A stretch of 64,000 nt of DNA from Parvularcula maris (GCF_024505085.1 NZ_JANIBC010000003.1:62001-126000), one strand, 5' to 3'; numbered from the stretch's first letter, positions 10,619-19,348 are shown. The notes: generated by a model from the sequence alone, not told the origin. Numbers and translations: made by a program.

Positions 10619-11836
10619 ATGCCCCACGTCACCCATCTCGAATGCTCGCTCACCGGCAAGACCTATGAAGCGGGTGTCCCGCATGGTTTGTCGGAGGCCG
10701 GGCGGCCGCTGCTGGTGCGTTACGACCTCGATAAAGTCGCCGCCGAGATCAGCAAGGAGAAGCTGGCGGGGCGGACGGAAGGTTTCTGGCGCTACCGCGA
10801 GATGCTACCTGTGGAGCTCGAAGAGAACCGGGTCTCGCTTGGCGAGGTGGTGACACCGATCATCCGCTTTCCCCGCAGCGAGACGAAACTTGGTTCGACT
10901 GGTCAGCTTCTGGTGAAGGACGAGGGGCGGCTGCCCACCGGCAGCTTCAAGGCGAGGGGGCTGGCGCTGGCGGTCTCCATGGCCAAGGAGTTCGGCATAC
11001 GGCATATGGCCATGCCAACCAACGGCAATGCGGGCGCGGCGCTCGCCGCCTATGCAGGCGCGGCGGGGATCAGGACCACGGTCTTCTGCCCCGACGACAC
11101 GCCCCAGGTGAATATGGACGAGATCGCTTTTCAGGGCGGCGAGGTCTACAAGGTGAACGGCCTGATCAACGACTGCGGCAAGATCGTCGGTGAGGGGAAG
11201 GACAAGGTCGGCTGGTTCGATGTCAGTACGCTGAAGGAGCCCTACCGCATCGAAGGCAAAAAGACGATGGGGCTGGAGCTTGCCGAGCAGCTCGGCTGGG
11301 AGCTGCCGGACGTCATCTTCTACCCTACCGGCGGCGGCACGGGCCTGATCGGCATGTGGAAGGCCTTCGACGAGCTGGAAGAGATGGGATTTATCGGCAG
11401 CCGCCGCCCACGGATGATCGCGGTCCAGGCCGAGGGCTGCGCGCCCATCGTCAAGGCCTATGAGGAGGGCGAGGAGCACGCGCCGGTCTGGGAGAACGCC
11501 CATACAGCGGCTGCTGGCATCCGCGTGCCCGTGGCGGTAGGCGACTTCCTCATCCTGCGCGCCGTGCGCGCATCGGGCGGCTTCGCCATCGCCGTGCCCG
11601 AAGCGGACATCTTCTCCTCCTGGGCTGAGTTCGCGAAGGAGGAGGGCTTTCTTCTGTGCCCTGAGGGGGCGGCGACCTATGCGGCCTATAAACAAGCGCT
11701 GTCGGACGGTAGGGTCGGTAAGGGCGACCGGGTGGTGCTCTTCAACTGCGCCACGGGACTGAAATATCCCATGCCGGAGGGAGGGGAGTTCCTGGACCGG
11801 ACGCAGCCGATTAATTATGGACGGTTTGCTGGGTGA
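10619..11836 (+). CDS. thrC: Threonine synthase
   Basis: 405 residues, PLP fold type II. The Schiff-base lysine is in KDEGRLPTGSFKARG (about residue 113); the phosphate-binding loop is PTGGGTGLIGMWKAF, and TNGNAGAALAAYAGAAG is the substrate-contact strand. An N-terminal segment beginning HLECSLTGKTYEAG resembles the C4-type ribbon of this subgroup but with only one Cys visible. It converts O-phosphohomoserine to threonine in the cytoplasm. It follows carA by 72 bases in the same direction. Related PLP enzymes (cysteate synthase, threonine dehydratase) are possible, but the overall pattern matches the plant/archaeal-like threonine synthase clade. Confidence 0.85.
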   Translation: MPHVTHLECSLTGKTYEAGVPHGLSEAGRPLLVRYDLDKVAAEISKEKLAGRTEGFWRYREMLPVELEENRVSLGEVVTPIIRFPRSETKLGSTGQLLVKDEGRLPTGSFKARGLALAVSMAKEFGIRHMAMPTNGNAGAALAAYAGAAGIRTTVFCPDDTPQVNMDEIAFQGGEVYKVNGLINDCGKIVGEGKDKVGWFDVSTLKEPYRIEGKKTMGLELAEQLGWELPDVIFYPTGGGTGLIGMWKAFDELEEMGFIGSRRPRMIAVQAEGCAPIVKAYEEGEEHAPVWENAHTAAAGIRVPVAVGDFLILRAVRASGGFAIAVPEADIFSSWAEFAKEEGFLLCPEGAATYAAYKQALSDGRVGKGDRVVLFNCATGLKYPMPEGGEFLDRTQPINYGRFAG

Positions 11837-11871
11837 TGCTGGCAAAGCGCATACGGTGCGTGTACCGCCTC

Positions 11872-12009
11872 CCTCTCCCGTTTACGGGAGAGGGACCGAG
11901 GGTGAGGGTATTCTAAGCGTAGGTCTCCGTTCCGAGCAGACCCTACGGCTTCGCCGAAGCCCTCACCCGAAATCAGATAGATTTCGACCTCTCCCGTAAA
12001 CGGGAGAGG
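11872..12009. repeat. Palindromic element, family C, copy 1
   Basis: Two near-identical 22-base palindromes of the form CCTCTCCCG ... CGGGAGAGG (11872-11893 and 11988-12009) flank a centre that itself contains GAGGGT and CCCTCACCCGAA in inverted order. It lies between the convergent threonine synthase and sirtuin genes and may act as a bidirectional transcription end. A diverged relative is at about 49630-49770. Confidence 0.8.
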
Positions 12010-12025
12010 TGGCCGCCGCTTCGCC

Positions 12026-12733
12026 CTACAACCCCACCAGATCCCGCACGTAAGCAGGCACCACTTCGCTGGCCCGGCCGTAGCGTTTGTCCGTGAACAG
12101 ATAGGCATTGTCCGAAGGTTCCAGGTTCAGCTCGACCCGCGGGATGCCGCGCTCCCTCGCAAAGCCGACCAGCCCCGCCGCCGGGTAGACCGAGCCTGAC
12201 GTGCCGACGGAGATGAAGAGGTCCGCCTCCATCATCGCCTCCTCCACCTTGTCGAAATGCCGTGGGATCTCCCCGAACCAGACGATGTAGGGGCGCATAG
12301 CCCGAGCACCGCAGGAGGGGCAGGGGGTCTTCACCGAAAGGTTCTTCTCCCAATCGAACACCTCCTGGCAGGCCTGGCAGCTCACCTTCGTCAGTGAACC
12401 GTGGATCGGCAGGATGTTCTTCGAGCCTGCACGGGCATGGAGGTTGTCGACGTTCTGCGTGACCAAGGTGAAGCTGCCGCCTGCCTTCACCGCTTCACGT
12501 TCCAGCTCGGCCAAGGCAACATGCGCCGGGTTTGGATCGACGCCGGGAAGCTGCGCCCGCCGGGCGTTGTAGAAGGCGTGCACCCGTTCAGGGTCCTCAG
12601 CGAAGCCTTCCGGGGTGGCGACCTTCATCGGGTTGTTCTTGACCCAGGCGCCGTTTTGATCCCGGAAGGTGTCCACCCCGCTATCGGCAGAGATGCCCGC
12701 GCCGGTGAGGACAACGATCCGTAGGGGTCTCAT
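12026..12733 (-). CDS. cobB: NAD-dependent protein deacylase (sirtuin, CobB type)
   Basis: 235 residues. Rossmann start VVLTGAGISADSG, NAD pocket QNVDNLHARAG, catalytic His in LPIHGSL, and a zinc module with two Cys pairs (CQACQ and CPSCGA). The Tyr and Arg in FYNARRA follow the Y-x-x-R pattern that marks class III sirtuins able to remove succinyl and malonyl as well as acetyl groups. It acts on lysines of cytoplasmic proteins, with acetyl-CoA synthetase as the classical client. Its ATG overlaps the stop of the patatin gene (ATGA), so both are translated from one message. Confidence 0.93.
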   Translation of the reverse strand: MRPLRIVVLTGAGISADSGVDTFRDQNGAWVKNNPMKVATPEGFAEDPERVHAFYNARRAQLPGVDPNPAHVALAELEREAVKAGGSFTLVTQNVDNLHARAGSKNILPIHGSLTKVSCQACQEVFDWEKNLSVKTPCPSCGARAMRPYIVWFGEIPRHFDKVEEAMMEADLFISVGTSGSVYPAAGLVGFARERGIPRVELNLEPSDNAYLFTDKRYGRASEVVPAYVRDLVGL

Positions 12734-13668
12734 CCCTCGCTCAGCTCTTCTTCGATTACCTCGGGCCGCCAGCGGCGTCCGCGCCAGTCAGGGTCACCGA
12801 TCTTGTGCGGCACGCGCCAGTCGAGATCGCCGCCGCGCCACATCTCCAGGAACACCTCGCCGTCGCGCTCGCCGAGGTCCCAGGCGTCTTGAATCTCCTG
12901 GCTCTCGGTCAGGTCGATCTTGCCGGTGGGGATGGTCTCCGAAGGCATGACGAAGATGCGGCCCTTCTTATGGGGGAGGTGGCTGAAATAGGAGGCGAGG
13001 AGGCAAAGCGTGTTGCCGCTCTCCTCGCTCGGCATGGGCGCATCGCTCATCGAGCCGCCGTCGATGACGGGAAAGTCGTCCCAGCAGTCGAACTGGAAGA
13101 CCGGCGGTATGCGCGCGGCGGAGGTGATGAGTTCGGAGAGCCTGCCCTCGCGAGCCGCCTGAGCCATGTCCACCCGCAGCTCGCGCATGCCCCATTTGCG
13201 CGTCCAGGTCTTGTCGGTCGAGTCCTTGATGGCCCGCTCGATCAGATAGGTGAGCATCGACACCGTGGCGGCAAAGGCCTCGGGATAGCGGGCGGGCAGC
13301 TCGGTCAGCACCACTTCGGTCGGCGGACCTTCGGCCACCAGTCGCTCGGCCTCGTCGTGGAAGACCTTCTCGACCACGCTGCGATAGGCGGTCTCGTGCG
13401 GCATCCACCCTAAATGACTGGTGGGCCAATGAAAATTGCGGCTGTGGCGGAACTGGATCTTGGTGAGGCGGAGTATTTCGGGGCCTAGGCGCGCCGTGAA
13501 CCCAGCCGCCACCATCGCCCCGCCCGAGACGCAGGCGATGCGCCGGGGCTTAAGGCCGATCTCGTCGCGCACACGGTTGAGAAAGCCCGCCTGCCAGAAG
13601 CAGCGCGTGCCGCCGCCCGAGAGAACGAGCTGGTCGAACCGCATGCCCAGGGGCGGCGCTATGGGCAT
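12730..13668 (-). CDS. Patatin-like phospholipase family protein
   Basis: 312 residues from the ATG at 13668, which has GAGG six bases upstream. The oxyanion loop LSGGGTRCFWQAG opens the domain; the nucleophile is in ACVSGGAM, where the usual G-x-S-x-G reads C-V-S-G-G; the dyad aspartate is in VIDGGSMSD. Patatins are lipid acyl hydrolases; no signal peptide is visible, so action on the inner leaflet or in the cytoplasm is likely. A longer open start (to 13827) would translate the tail of a family A repeat and is rejected. It is the first gene of a two-gene unit with the sirtuin. Confidence 0.85.
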   Translation of the reverse strand: MPIAPPLGMRFDQLVLSGGGTRCFWQAGFLNRVRDEIGLKPRRIACVSGGAMVAAGFTARLGPEILRLTKIQFRHSRNFHWPTSHLGWMPHETAYRSVVEKVFHDEAERLVAEGPPTEVVLTELPARYPEAFAATVSMLTYLIERAIKDSTDKTWTRKWGMRELRVDMAQAAREGRLSELITSAARIPPVFQFDCWDDFPVIDGGSMSDAPMPSEESGNTLCLLASYFSHLPHKKGRIFVMPSETIPTGKIDLTESQEIQDAWDLGERDGEVFLEMWRGGDLDWRVPHKIGDPDWRGRRWRPEVIEEELSEG

Positions 13669-13767
13669 GTGTACCTCGCCGGTCAGCTCGTCTTTCTGCA
13701 CATCACTTCCATACGCCATGGATGGGTAACAACAAAGATACGGAACCGTCTCACTTCGTCGTTCATC

Positions 13768-13913
13768 GTCATCCCGGAAAGCCGTAGGCTTATCCGGGAT
13801 CCAGGGACTGAAAACTGAAGTCAGCACGACCGTTGTGCCTGAGCCGACCTAAGGGCCATGGTCCGTCAATACGCTTCGCGGCTCGACCCCTGCTGCGCTA
13901 CGGCCGGGATGAC
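13768..13913. repeat. Bipartite palindromic element, family A, copy 2
   Basis: Starts GTCATCCCGGAAAGCC and ends CGGCCGGGATGAC, with the inner CCATGG retained once. It lies between the CorC-type gene and the patatin gene. Part of it is open in frame with the patatin gene (WIPDKPTAFRDD), a trap for start calling. Confidence 0.85.
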
Positions 13914-13938
13914 GGAGGGAAGAGTCGGCGCCCCGCCG

Positions 13939-15210
13939 CTACGCAGCCTCCCTCAGCGGCACCACCTTCAGCTTGGTCACTTGATTCCGGCGCTTGCCCA
14001 GGATCTCGAAGCGGTAGCCGTGAAAGCTGAACTTCTGGCGGACGTCGGGGATGCAGCGGCCCTCGTGGATGACGAGGCCCGCGATGGTGACCGCCTCCTC
14101 GTCGGGCAGGCGCCAGTCCATCATGCGATTGAGGTCGCGGATGGTGACGTCGCCCTGGACGACGACGCCGCCGTCCTCCTGCACCTCGACGCCGGTGACG
14201 GCGACGTCGTGCTCGTCCTCGATCTCGCCGACGATCTCCTCGAGAATGTCCTCAAGGGTGACCAGTCCGCGCAGCGATCCGTACTCGTCCACCACCAGGG
14301 CGAAGTGCATCTGGGCGGTCTTGAAGGCGTCGAGCTGTTCCTGAAGGGTCGTCGTCTCCGGCACGAAATAGGGCTTCATGGCGATGGCGCGCATGTCGAT
14401 TTTGCTGGCGTCGTTGCCCTCTTTCCACAGGGAACGGAGCATGTCTTTGGCGTGGAGGATGCCGACCACATTGTCCGGGTCCTCATCGAAGAGGGGGATG
14501 CGAGTGTGGTTGCTGGCCAGGACCGCCTCGACGATCTCGAGGCTGGAGAGGTTCGCGTCCAGCATCTCGATGGACTTCCGGTGCAGCATGATGTCTTCGA
14601 CGGTGATGTCGTCGAGCTCCAGGGCGCCGCGGATGATGTCGCGGGCCTCCTTCTCCATTTGGCCTTCCTCGTGGTGGAGCTCGATGGCGCCCTTGAGCTC
14701 TTCCTGCGGGGTGAAGGCATCGTCCATGGCGGTGACGTCGAGGCCGAAGACCCGATGGAGGGTCACACGGACGATTGCCTGCACCACCGAGACGATAGGC
14801 GCGAGGACGGCGACCACGTGCTTCATGATCGGGGCGACCAGCATGGCGATCGAGTCGGCGCGGGCGATGGCGGCGGTCTTGGGCATGACCTCGGCGAAGA
14901 CCAGCACCAGGACGGTCATGACGATGGTGGAGGCTGCCACCGCGATGCCCCCCTCGCCGAACAGCGAGACAAAGAGACCGCTGGCGAGCACCGAGGCGAG
15001 GATGTTCACGGCGTTGTTGCCGAGGAGGATGCCGCCGATCAGCCGCTCCCGGTCCTCTGTGAGCCTGGCCACGGAGGCCGCCTTCTTGTCGCCTTTGAGC
15101 TCCAGCGAACGCATCCGCGCGCGGGAGGTGGCGGTGAGCGCCGTCTCCGAGCCGGAGAAGAAGGCCGAGAAGGCGAGAAGCAGCAGGATGATGAGGGCCG
15201 TGGTGATCAT
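13939..15210 (-). CDS. HlyC/CorC family transporter (CNNM-CBS-CorC_HlyC)
   Basis: 423 residues. An N-terminal CNNM/DUF21 domain (1-180) with about four membrane helices begins with SAFFSGSETALTATSRARMR, the family hallmark. Two CBS domains (about 195-325) bind adenine nucleotides; the C-terminal CorC_HlyC domain (about 340-420) contains DGDV-like and RLPDEEAVTIAGL signatures. Such proteins are linked to Mg/Co efflux or Mg homeostasis at the inner membrane; haemolysin names are historical. It sits downstream of aroB in the same direction, a conserved alphaproteobacterial neighbour set (aroK-aroB-CorC), here separated from aroB by a family A repeat. Confidence 0.92.
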   Translation of the reverse strand: MITTALIILLLLAFSAFFSGSETALTATSRARMRSLELKGDKKAASVARLTEDRERLIGGILLGNNAVNILASVLASGLFVSLFGEGGIAVAASTIVMTVLVLVFAEVMPKTAAIARADSIAMLVAPIMKHVVAVLAPIVSVVQAIVRVTLHRVFGLDVTAMDDAFTPQEELKGAIELHHEEGQMEKEARDIIRGALELDDITVEDIMLHRKSIEMLDANLSSLEIVEAVLASNHTRIPLFDEDPDNVVGILHAKDMLRSLWKEGNDASKIDMRAIAMKPYFVPETTTLQEQLDAFKTAQMHFALVVDEYGSLRGLVTLEDILEEIVGEIEDEHDVAVTGVEVQEDGGVVVQGDVTIRDLNRMMDWRLPDEEAVTIAGLVIHEGRCIPDVRQKFSFHGYRFEILGKRRNQVTKLKVVPLREAA

Positions 15211-15275
15211 GGGAGGGCTATAGGAGATGGGGCGGGGGTTGTCATGGAGCTGTGTGCTTCAGCGCAACACCTGCC

Positions 15276-15402
15276 GTCATCCCGGAAGCCGAAGGCTATC
15301 CGGGACCCATGGCCTGAAGTTGGTTCCGAATGCAGCGGTTTTAAGGGAAGCGAAGCTCAGTCCATGGGTCCCGGATCTCCGCTTCGCTCCGTCCGGGATG
15401 AC
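15276..15402. repeat. Bipartite palindromic element, family A, copy 3
   Basis: GTCATCCCGGAAGCCGAAGG begins the head hairpin; the tail ends GTCCGGGATGAC. CCATGG occurs in both inner arms. It lies between aroB and the CorC-type gene, inside what is otherwise a conserved co-directional cluster. Confidence 0.9.
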
Positions 15403-15432
15403 GGTCGAGCGCACCATTCTTCGAGCTCCGAA

Positions 15433-16545
15433 CTAGGAAGGAGCTAGAGCCCGCTCTTTCTCCAAAAACTCCAGCACCACTCGCTGGTCCTGATCCTTCG
15501 CCACAAAAGCCTCCCCCAGCCGTCGCATCAGGATCAGGGTCAGCGTGCCGCCCTCGACCTTCTTGTCCTGCATCATATGGCCAAGCAGCGTCTCGGCGCT
15601 GGCGTCGAAGCCGTTCAAGGCCGCTAGCCGCGTCGGCAGGCCCACCGAGGCCAAATGCCGCTCCAGCCGGTCGGCATCCGCCTGCGCCGCCAGCCCCCGC
15701 GCTACCGAGAACCGCGCCGCCATCGCCATGCCGAGCGCCACCGCCTCGCCGTGCAGCACGCCGCCGCCATAGCCTGCTTCCGCCTCGACGGCGTGGCCGA
15801 AGGTGTGGCCGAGATTGAGAAGCGCCCGACGCCCCGCCTCGCGCTCGTCCTCTGCCACCACTTCGGCCTTCATGCGGCAGGAGGTCTCGATGACGTGCCG
15901 CAAAGCTTCTTCTTCGCAGGCGAGGACCGTGCCGCTGTGCCGTTCGAGCCAGGCAAAGAAGCTCTCGTCACCGAGGGCGCCGTACTTCACCACCTCGGCA
16001 TAGCCCGCCAGAAGCTCCCTGGGCGGAAGGCTAGCAAGAAAGTCCGTGTCGATCACAACGAGCGAGGGCTGGTGGAAGGCGCCGACCAGGTTCTTACCGG
16101 CCCTGGTGTTCACGGCGGTCTTTCCGCCGACGGAGCTGTCGACCTGCGAAAGAAGCGTGGTCGGCACCATGACGAGCTTGCAGCCGCGGCGCAGGGTGGC
16201 GGCGCAAAAACCCGCTAGATCACCGGTGACCCCGCCGCCCAAGGCTACCACGCTGCCCCCGCGCTCGACCCCTGCGGCCAGAAGCTCCTCGCTGACACGC
16301 GCGTACTCGGCAAAGCTCTTCGCGCTTTCGCCGGAGGGGAGGGTGATGATGGGCATCTCGCCGAACACCGCTTCCAGCACGCCGTCATAGAGCCCAAGCA
16401 CGGTCTCGTCGGCGACGATGGCGCTGGGCTTCTCGGTCAGGGTACGGAGTGCGCCTGCGGCCGCCTGGAACGCGCCCGAGCCGATCAGGATGTCGTAGGC
16501 CCTATCGCCGAGACCCACGCGAACCTTGGACATGGCTTCACCCAT
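15433..16545 (-). CDS. aroB: 3-dehydroquinate synthase
   Basis: 370 residues. NAD-binding GGGVTGDLAGF, the substrate loop VPTTLLSQVDSSVGGKTAVN, the Zn-ligand Glu in LAGYAEVVKYG, and the Zn-ligand His in LNLGHTFGHAVEAEAG and LHGEAVALGM. It converts DAHP to 3-dehydroquinate in the second step of the shikimate pathway, cytoplasmic. The ATG at 16545 shares a base with the aroK stop (TGATG), indicating coupling; an internal ATG at 16533 (MSKVRVGLG) is an equally plausible start. It is the second gene of aroK-aroB. Confidence 0.96.
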   Translation of the reverse strand: MGEAMSKVRVGLGDRAYDILIGSGAFQAAAGALRTLTEKPSAIVADETVLGLYDGVLEAVFGEMPIITLPSGESAKSFAEYARVSEELLAAGVERGGSVVALGGGVTGDLAGFCAATLRRGCKLVMVPTTLLSQVDSSVGGKTAVNTRAGKNLVGAFHQPSLVVIDTDFLASLPPRELLAGYAEVVKYGALGDESFFAWLERHSGTVLACEEEALRHVIETSCRMKAEVVAEDEREAGRRALLNLGHTFGHAVEAEAGYGGGVLHGEAVALGMAMAARFSVARGLAAQADADRLERHLASVGLPTRLAALNGFDASAETLLGHMMQDKKVEGGTLTLILMRRLGEAFVAKDQDQRVVLEFLEKERALAPS

Positions 16546-17117
16546 CAAACGGTCCCCCCCGATTTGCGGAAGTCGATCAGTGCCTTGATGATAGCCTGCA
16601 CCGTATCCCGGTGGGGGCCGTCATCGCTGTCCACGGTGATGTCTGCTTGGGCGTAGATGGGATCTCGCTCCTTCATCAGCTTGCGTAGGATCTCCTCCGG
16701 GTTGCCCTTGCGCAGGATCGGCCTCGTGTCGCGCCGGGAGGTCCGCCGCACATGGGTGGCGAGGTCCGCCTTGAGCCAGATCGAGGTGCTGACCTCCTTC
16801 ACCAGCTTCCGCGTCTCCTCGTTCATGAAGGCGCCGCCCCCGGTCGCCAGCACCATGGGGCGCTCGTTGAGGAGCCGCTGCATCACCTTGCGCTCTCCGT
16901 CGCGAAACTCCTCCTCGCCGTAGATCTCGAAGAGGTCCGCGACCCGCATCTGGGCCGCCTCCTCGATCTCCTCGTCGCCGTCCTTGAACGGCACGCCTAG
17001 GCGTTTGGCGAGCCTTCTTCCCGTGGTCGTCTTGCCCGCTCCCATCAGGCCTACCAGCACCAGGGGCCTCGTCAGCTTGAGGTCGGGCCGGGGGAAGGGG
17101 AAACGCACGCTGTTCAT
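16545..17117 (-). CDS. aroK: Shikimate kinase
   Basis: 190 residues from the ATG at 17117. P-loop GLMGAGKTTTGRRLA, DGDEEIEE (shikimate and Mg contact), the FRDGERKV arginine, LATGGGAF, and a lid region RRDTRPILRKGNPEE. It phosphorylates shikimate to shikimate-3-phosphate. The overlapping stop/start with aroB (TGATG) marks a coupled pair. Longer in-frame starts precede 17117 but lack family similarity and overlap GC-rich leader sequence. Divergent from crcB, with about 95 bases between the two starts. Confidence 0.95.
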   Translation of the reverse strand: MNSVRFPFPRPDLKLTRPLVLVGLMGAGKTTTGRRLAKRLGVPFKDGDEEIEEAAQMRVADLFEIYGEEEFRDGERKVMQRLLNERPMVLATGGGAFMNEETRKLVKEVSTSIWLKADLATHVRRTSRRDTRPILRKGNPEEILRKLMKERDPIYAQADITVDSDDGPHRDTVQAIIKALIDFRKSGGTV

Positions 17118-17213
17118 GGCTTCAGCGTAGAACGATCCCGCCCCGCGCGCCAAGGGCGGCGCACCGCACCGGCCCGGCTTTGTTTCCCGGCGCGCTTCCG
17201 CTAGGCGGCGCGG

Positions 17214-17573
17214 GTGACTTTCTCTTTCGCGCATCTCCTCGGGGTGGCGGCAGGCGGCGCGCTCGGTGCCAGCCTTCGCTACCTGTTCCTCGTCTTCCTG
17301 CAGGGCGGGGCGCTGGGCATCTTCGTGCTGAACGTCGCCGGGTCGCTTCTTCTGGGGCTGCTGCTGTCGGCAGTTGGTGAGAAGTCACCTGCGCTTACCG
17401 CCTTTGCCGGGACCGGCCTCCTCGGTGCGCTGACGACCTACTCGACCTTTAGCGGCGATCTGGTGCGGCTTTTCGGACAGAGCATGCAGAGCGCCGTGCT
17501 TTACGGCGCGGCCAGTCTGGCCCTCGGCGTTGTGGCGTTCCTGCTCGGCACGTGGCTCGGGAGGCTTCTATGA
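17214..17573 (+). CDS. crcB: Fluoride channel CrcB/FluC
   Basis: 119 residues, four membrane helices, the normal length for a dual-topology Fluc subunit. Motifs: GGALGASLRYL at the N-terminus, NVAGSLLLG with the pore Asn, and GTGLLGALTTYSTFS with the Na-site/phenylalanine segment. It exports fluoride across the inner membrane. GTG start at 17214. A fluoride riboswitch was looked for in the ~95 bases upstream and not recognised. Its stop overlaps the pseudouridine synthase start (ATGA), so it heads a three-gene coupled operon that ends with the ATP12 chaperone. Confidence 0.93.
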   Translation: MTFSFAHLLGVAAGGALGASLRYLFLVFLQGGALGIFVLNVAGSLLLGLLLSAVGEKSPALTAFAGTGLLGALTTYSTFSGDLVRLFGQSMQSAVLYGAASLALGVVAFLLGTWLGRLL

Positions 17574-18535
17574 GCGGCCCCCGCTTTGTCGTCGTACGCG
17601 CGGATGATGACGGGATGCGCCTCGACCGCTGGTTCAAGACCCACTACCCCCAGCTCACCCACGGCCAGCTCCAGAAGATGCTGCGCAAGGGGCAGGTGCG
17701 GGTGGAGGGCGGCAGGGCGCAGGCGAGCCGGCGCCTGGAAAAGGGCGAGAGCGTCCGTGTGCCGCCCATGCCGAGCGCCGATATCGCGCCCAAGCCCGCT
17801 GCCTCCAGCGAGAGCCGCGCCGACGCTCGCGAGAAGCTGGCGCACATGACGATCTACGAGGACAAGGAGGTTCTCGTTCTCAACAAGCCCTTCGGCCTGG
17901 CCGTACAGGGGGGAGCCAAGACCACGGACCATGTGGATGCGCTTCTAGAGGCCGTCAGCCCCGACGGCGAGCGCATCCGGCTGGTGCACCGCATCGACAA
18001 GGACACAGGCGGGCTTCTGGTCACCGCCAAGACCCGCCAGGCGGCGGGCTGGCTCACCGAGGCCTTCCGTCAGCGGACGGTGGAGAAGGAGTACTGGGCG
18101 CTGGTCACGGGTGTGCCGGAGCCGCTCTTCGGACGCATCGATGTCAAGCTCGCCAAGTCAGGCCCCGCCGGGCGCGAGAAGATGCGCGCTGAAGAGGGCG
18201 GGCAGAAAGCCATCTCCGACTATCAGGTTATCGACGTGGCCGCCCAGAAGGCGAGCTTCGTCGCCCTGCGCCCCGTCACCGGGCGCACCCACCAGCTTCG
18301 CGCGCATATGGCGCTGATCGGTACGCCGATCGTCGGCGACGGCAAGTATGGTGGGGCCGAGGCCAAGGTGGAGGGGTTGCCCGGCAAGATGCACCTATTC
18401 TGCCGCAAGCTGATCGTGCCGCGTCCGGGGAGGAAGCCTCTCATGCTCGAGGCGCCGCTGCATGGACACATGAAAGACACCTGGCGCCTCTTCGCTTTCG
18501 AGGAGCGCGCCGAACCGGAATGGCCGGAGCTATGA
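17570..18535 (+). CDS. RluA/RluC family rRNA pseudouridine synthase
   Basis: 321 residues from the overlapping ATG at 17570. An S4 RNA-binding domain (about 14-75, MRLDRWFKTHYP) leads into the synthase domain, with VLNKPFGLAVQGG, the catalytic Asp in LVHRIDKDTGGLLV, and RTHQLRAHMALIG. The RluA/RluC subfamily isomerises specific uridines in 23S rRNA (RluC: 955, 2504, 2580 by E. coli numbering), and this is the likely target. Translationally coupled to crcB upstream and to the ATP12 chaperone downstream (ATGA at both junctions); crcB, this gene and ATP12 are often neighbours in alphaproteobacteria to my recollection. Confidence 0.92.
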   Translation: MSGPRFVVVRADDDGMRLDRWFKTHYPQLTHGQLQKMLRKGQVRVEGGRAQASRRLEKGESVRVPPMPSADIAPKPAASSESRADAREKLAHMTIYEDKEVLVLNKPFGLAVQGGAKTTDHVDALLEAVSPDGERIRLVHRIDKDTGGLLVTAKTRQAAGWLTEAFRQRTVEKEYWALVTGVPEPLFGRIDVKLAKSGPAGREKMRAEEGGQKAISDYQVIDVAAQKASFVALRPVTGRTHQLRAHMALIGTPIVGDGKYGGAEAKVEGLPGKMHLFCRKLIVPRPGRKPLMLEAPLHGHMKDTWRLFAFEERAEPEWPEL

Positions 18536-19221
18536 GCGACAAGGGACCGAAACGTTTCTACAAGGACGTGACGCTTCTGGAGCGGGAGGGCGGCTTCGCC
18601 GTGGCTCTCGACGGCCGTGTTGCCAAGACCGCTGGGCGTGCGGAACTGGTGGCGCCGAAGGCTTTGGCCGAAGCCCTGCGTGAGGAGTGGGACGCCCAGG
18701 GCGAGCATCTCGACATGCAGACCATGCCGCTGACCAGGCTCCAGGGCTTCGTGCTGGACGCCGAGGAAGAGGGCAGGGCGGAGTTCGCGGACACCATCGT
18801 TCAGTATGCGGGCAGCGACCTTCTCTGCTACCGCGCTGAGGACCGGGACCTGGCGGCGAGGCAGGAGGCGCTGTTCGCGCCTTTCCTGGCACTGGCAGAG
18901 GGGGACGGCACGAAGCTGCTGGTTACGAGCGGCATCGTGCCGATCGCCCAGGACGAGACGGCGCTGACGGCCCTGCGGGCGCGGCTTGAGGGGATGGGAA
19001 CCGCGGAACTCTACCCGAGAAAACTGCTGACCGAGATCACGGGATCAGCCGTGCTCGGGCTCTACGCTGAGCGAGACCCGGAGAACGCCTTCGCCGCCGC
19101 CCGTCTCGACGAGGCGTTCCAGGCGGAGAAATGGGGACTGGATAGTGAGGCGGAAGCTCGTGAGAACGCGCTGCGCCGCGACTATGATAGTGTGCTGAGG
19201 TTCCTGGAGTTGGGGCGCTGA
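18532..19221 (+). CDS. ATP12 family F1-ATPase assembly chaperone
   Basis: 229 residues. Matches the ATP12 family: KRFYKDVTLLEREGGFAVAL at the N-terminus, LVAPKALAEALREEWDAQGE, then DTIVQYAGSDLLCYRAED and an ITGSAVLGLYAER C-terminal part. Mitochondrial Atp12p binds the F1 alpha subunit during assembly; bacterial homologues are essentially confined to alphaproteobacteria, so this gene supports the class assignment. The ATG at 18532 overlaps the preceding stop. Transcription then meets a family A repeat and the convergent alr gene. Confidence 0.93.
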   Translation: MSDKGPKRFYKDVTLLEREGGFAVALDGRVAKTAGRAELVAPKALAEALREEWDAQGEHLDMQTMPLTRLQGFVLDAEEEGRAEFADTIVQYAGSDLLCYRAEDRDLAARQEALFAPFLALAEGDGTKLLVTSGIVPIAQDETALTALRARLEGMGTAELYPRKLLTEITGSAVLGLYAERDPENAFAAARLDEAFQAEKWGLDSEAEARENALRRDYDSVLRFLELGR

Positions 19222-19227
19222 CTAGTC

Positions 19228-19348
19228 GTCATCCCGGAAAGCGGTAGGCTTATCCGGGACCCATGGCCCGACTGGTCCGATCCCCATTGTGAGCTTACTC
19301 TACCAATCCATGGGTCCCGGCTCTTCGCTGCGCTACGGCCGGGATGAC
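19228..19348. repeat. Bipartite palindromic element, family A, copy 4
   Basis: GTCATCCCGGAAAGCGGTAG starts the head and CGGCCGGGATGAC ends the tail; the inner arms carry CCATGG. It exactly fills the gap between the convergent ATP12 and alr genes (6 and 3 bases away), so it is a candidate bidirectional terminator. Confidence 0.92.

Noticed and set aside
13669-13827. N-terminal extension of the patatin gene
   Set aside because: It translates the tail of a family A repeat (PDKPTAFRDD), while an internal ATG with GAGG fits the family start.
13858-15447. 529-codon open frame antisense to the CorC-type gene
   Set aside because: It runs through two family A repeats and opposite a conserved transporter; the translation is acidic and repetitive without a fold.
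17118-17213. Fluoride riboswitch before crcB
   Set aside because: The leader is short and I could not find the conserved crcB-motif stems.
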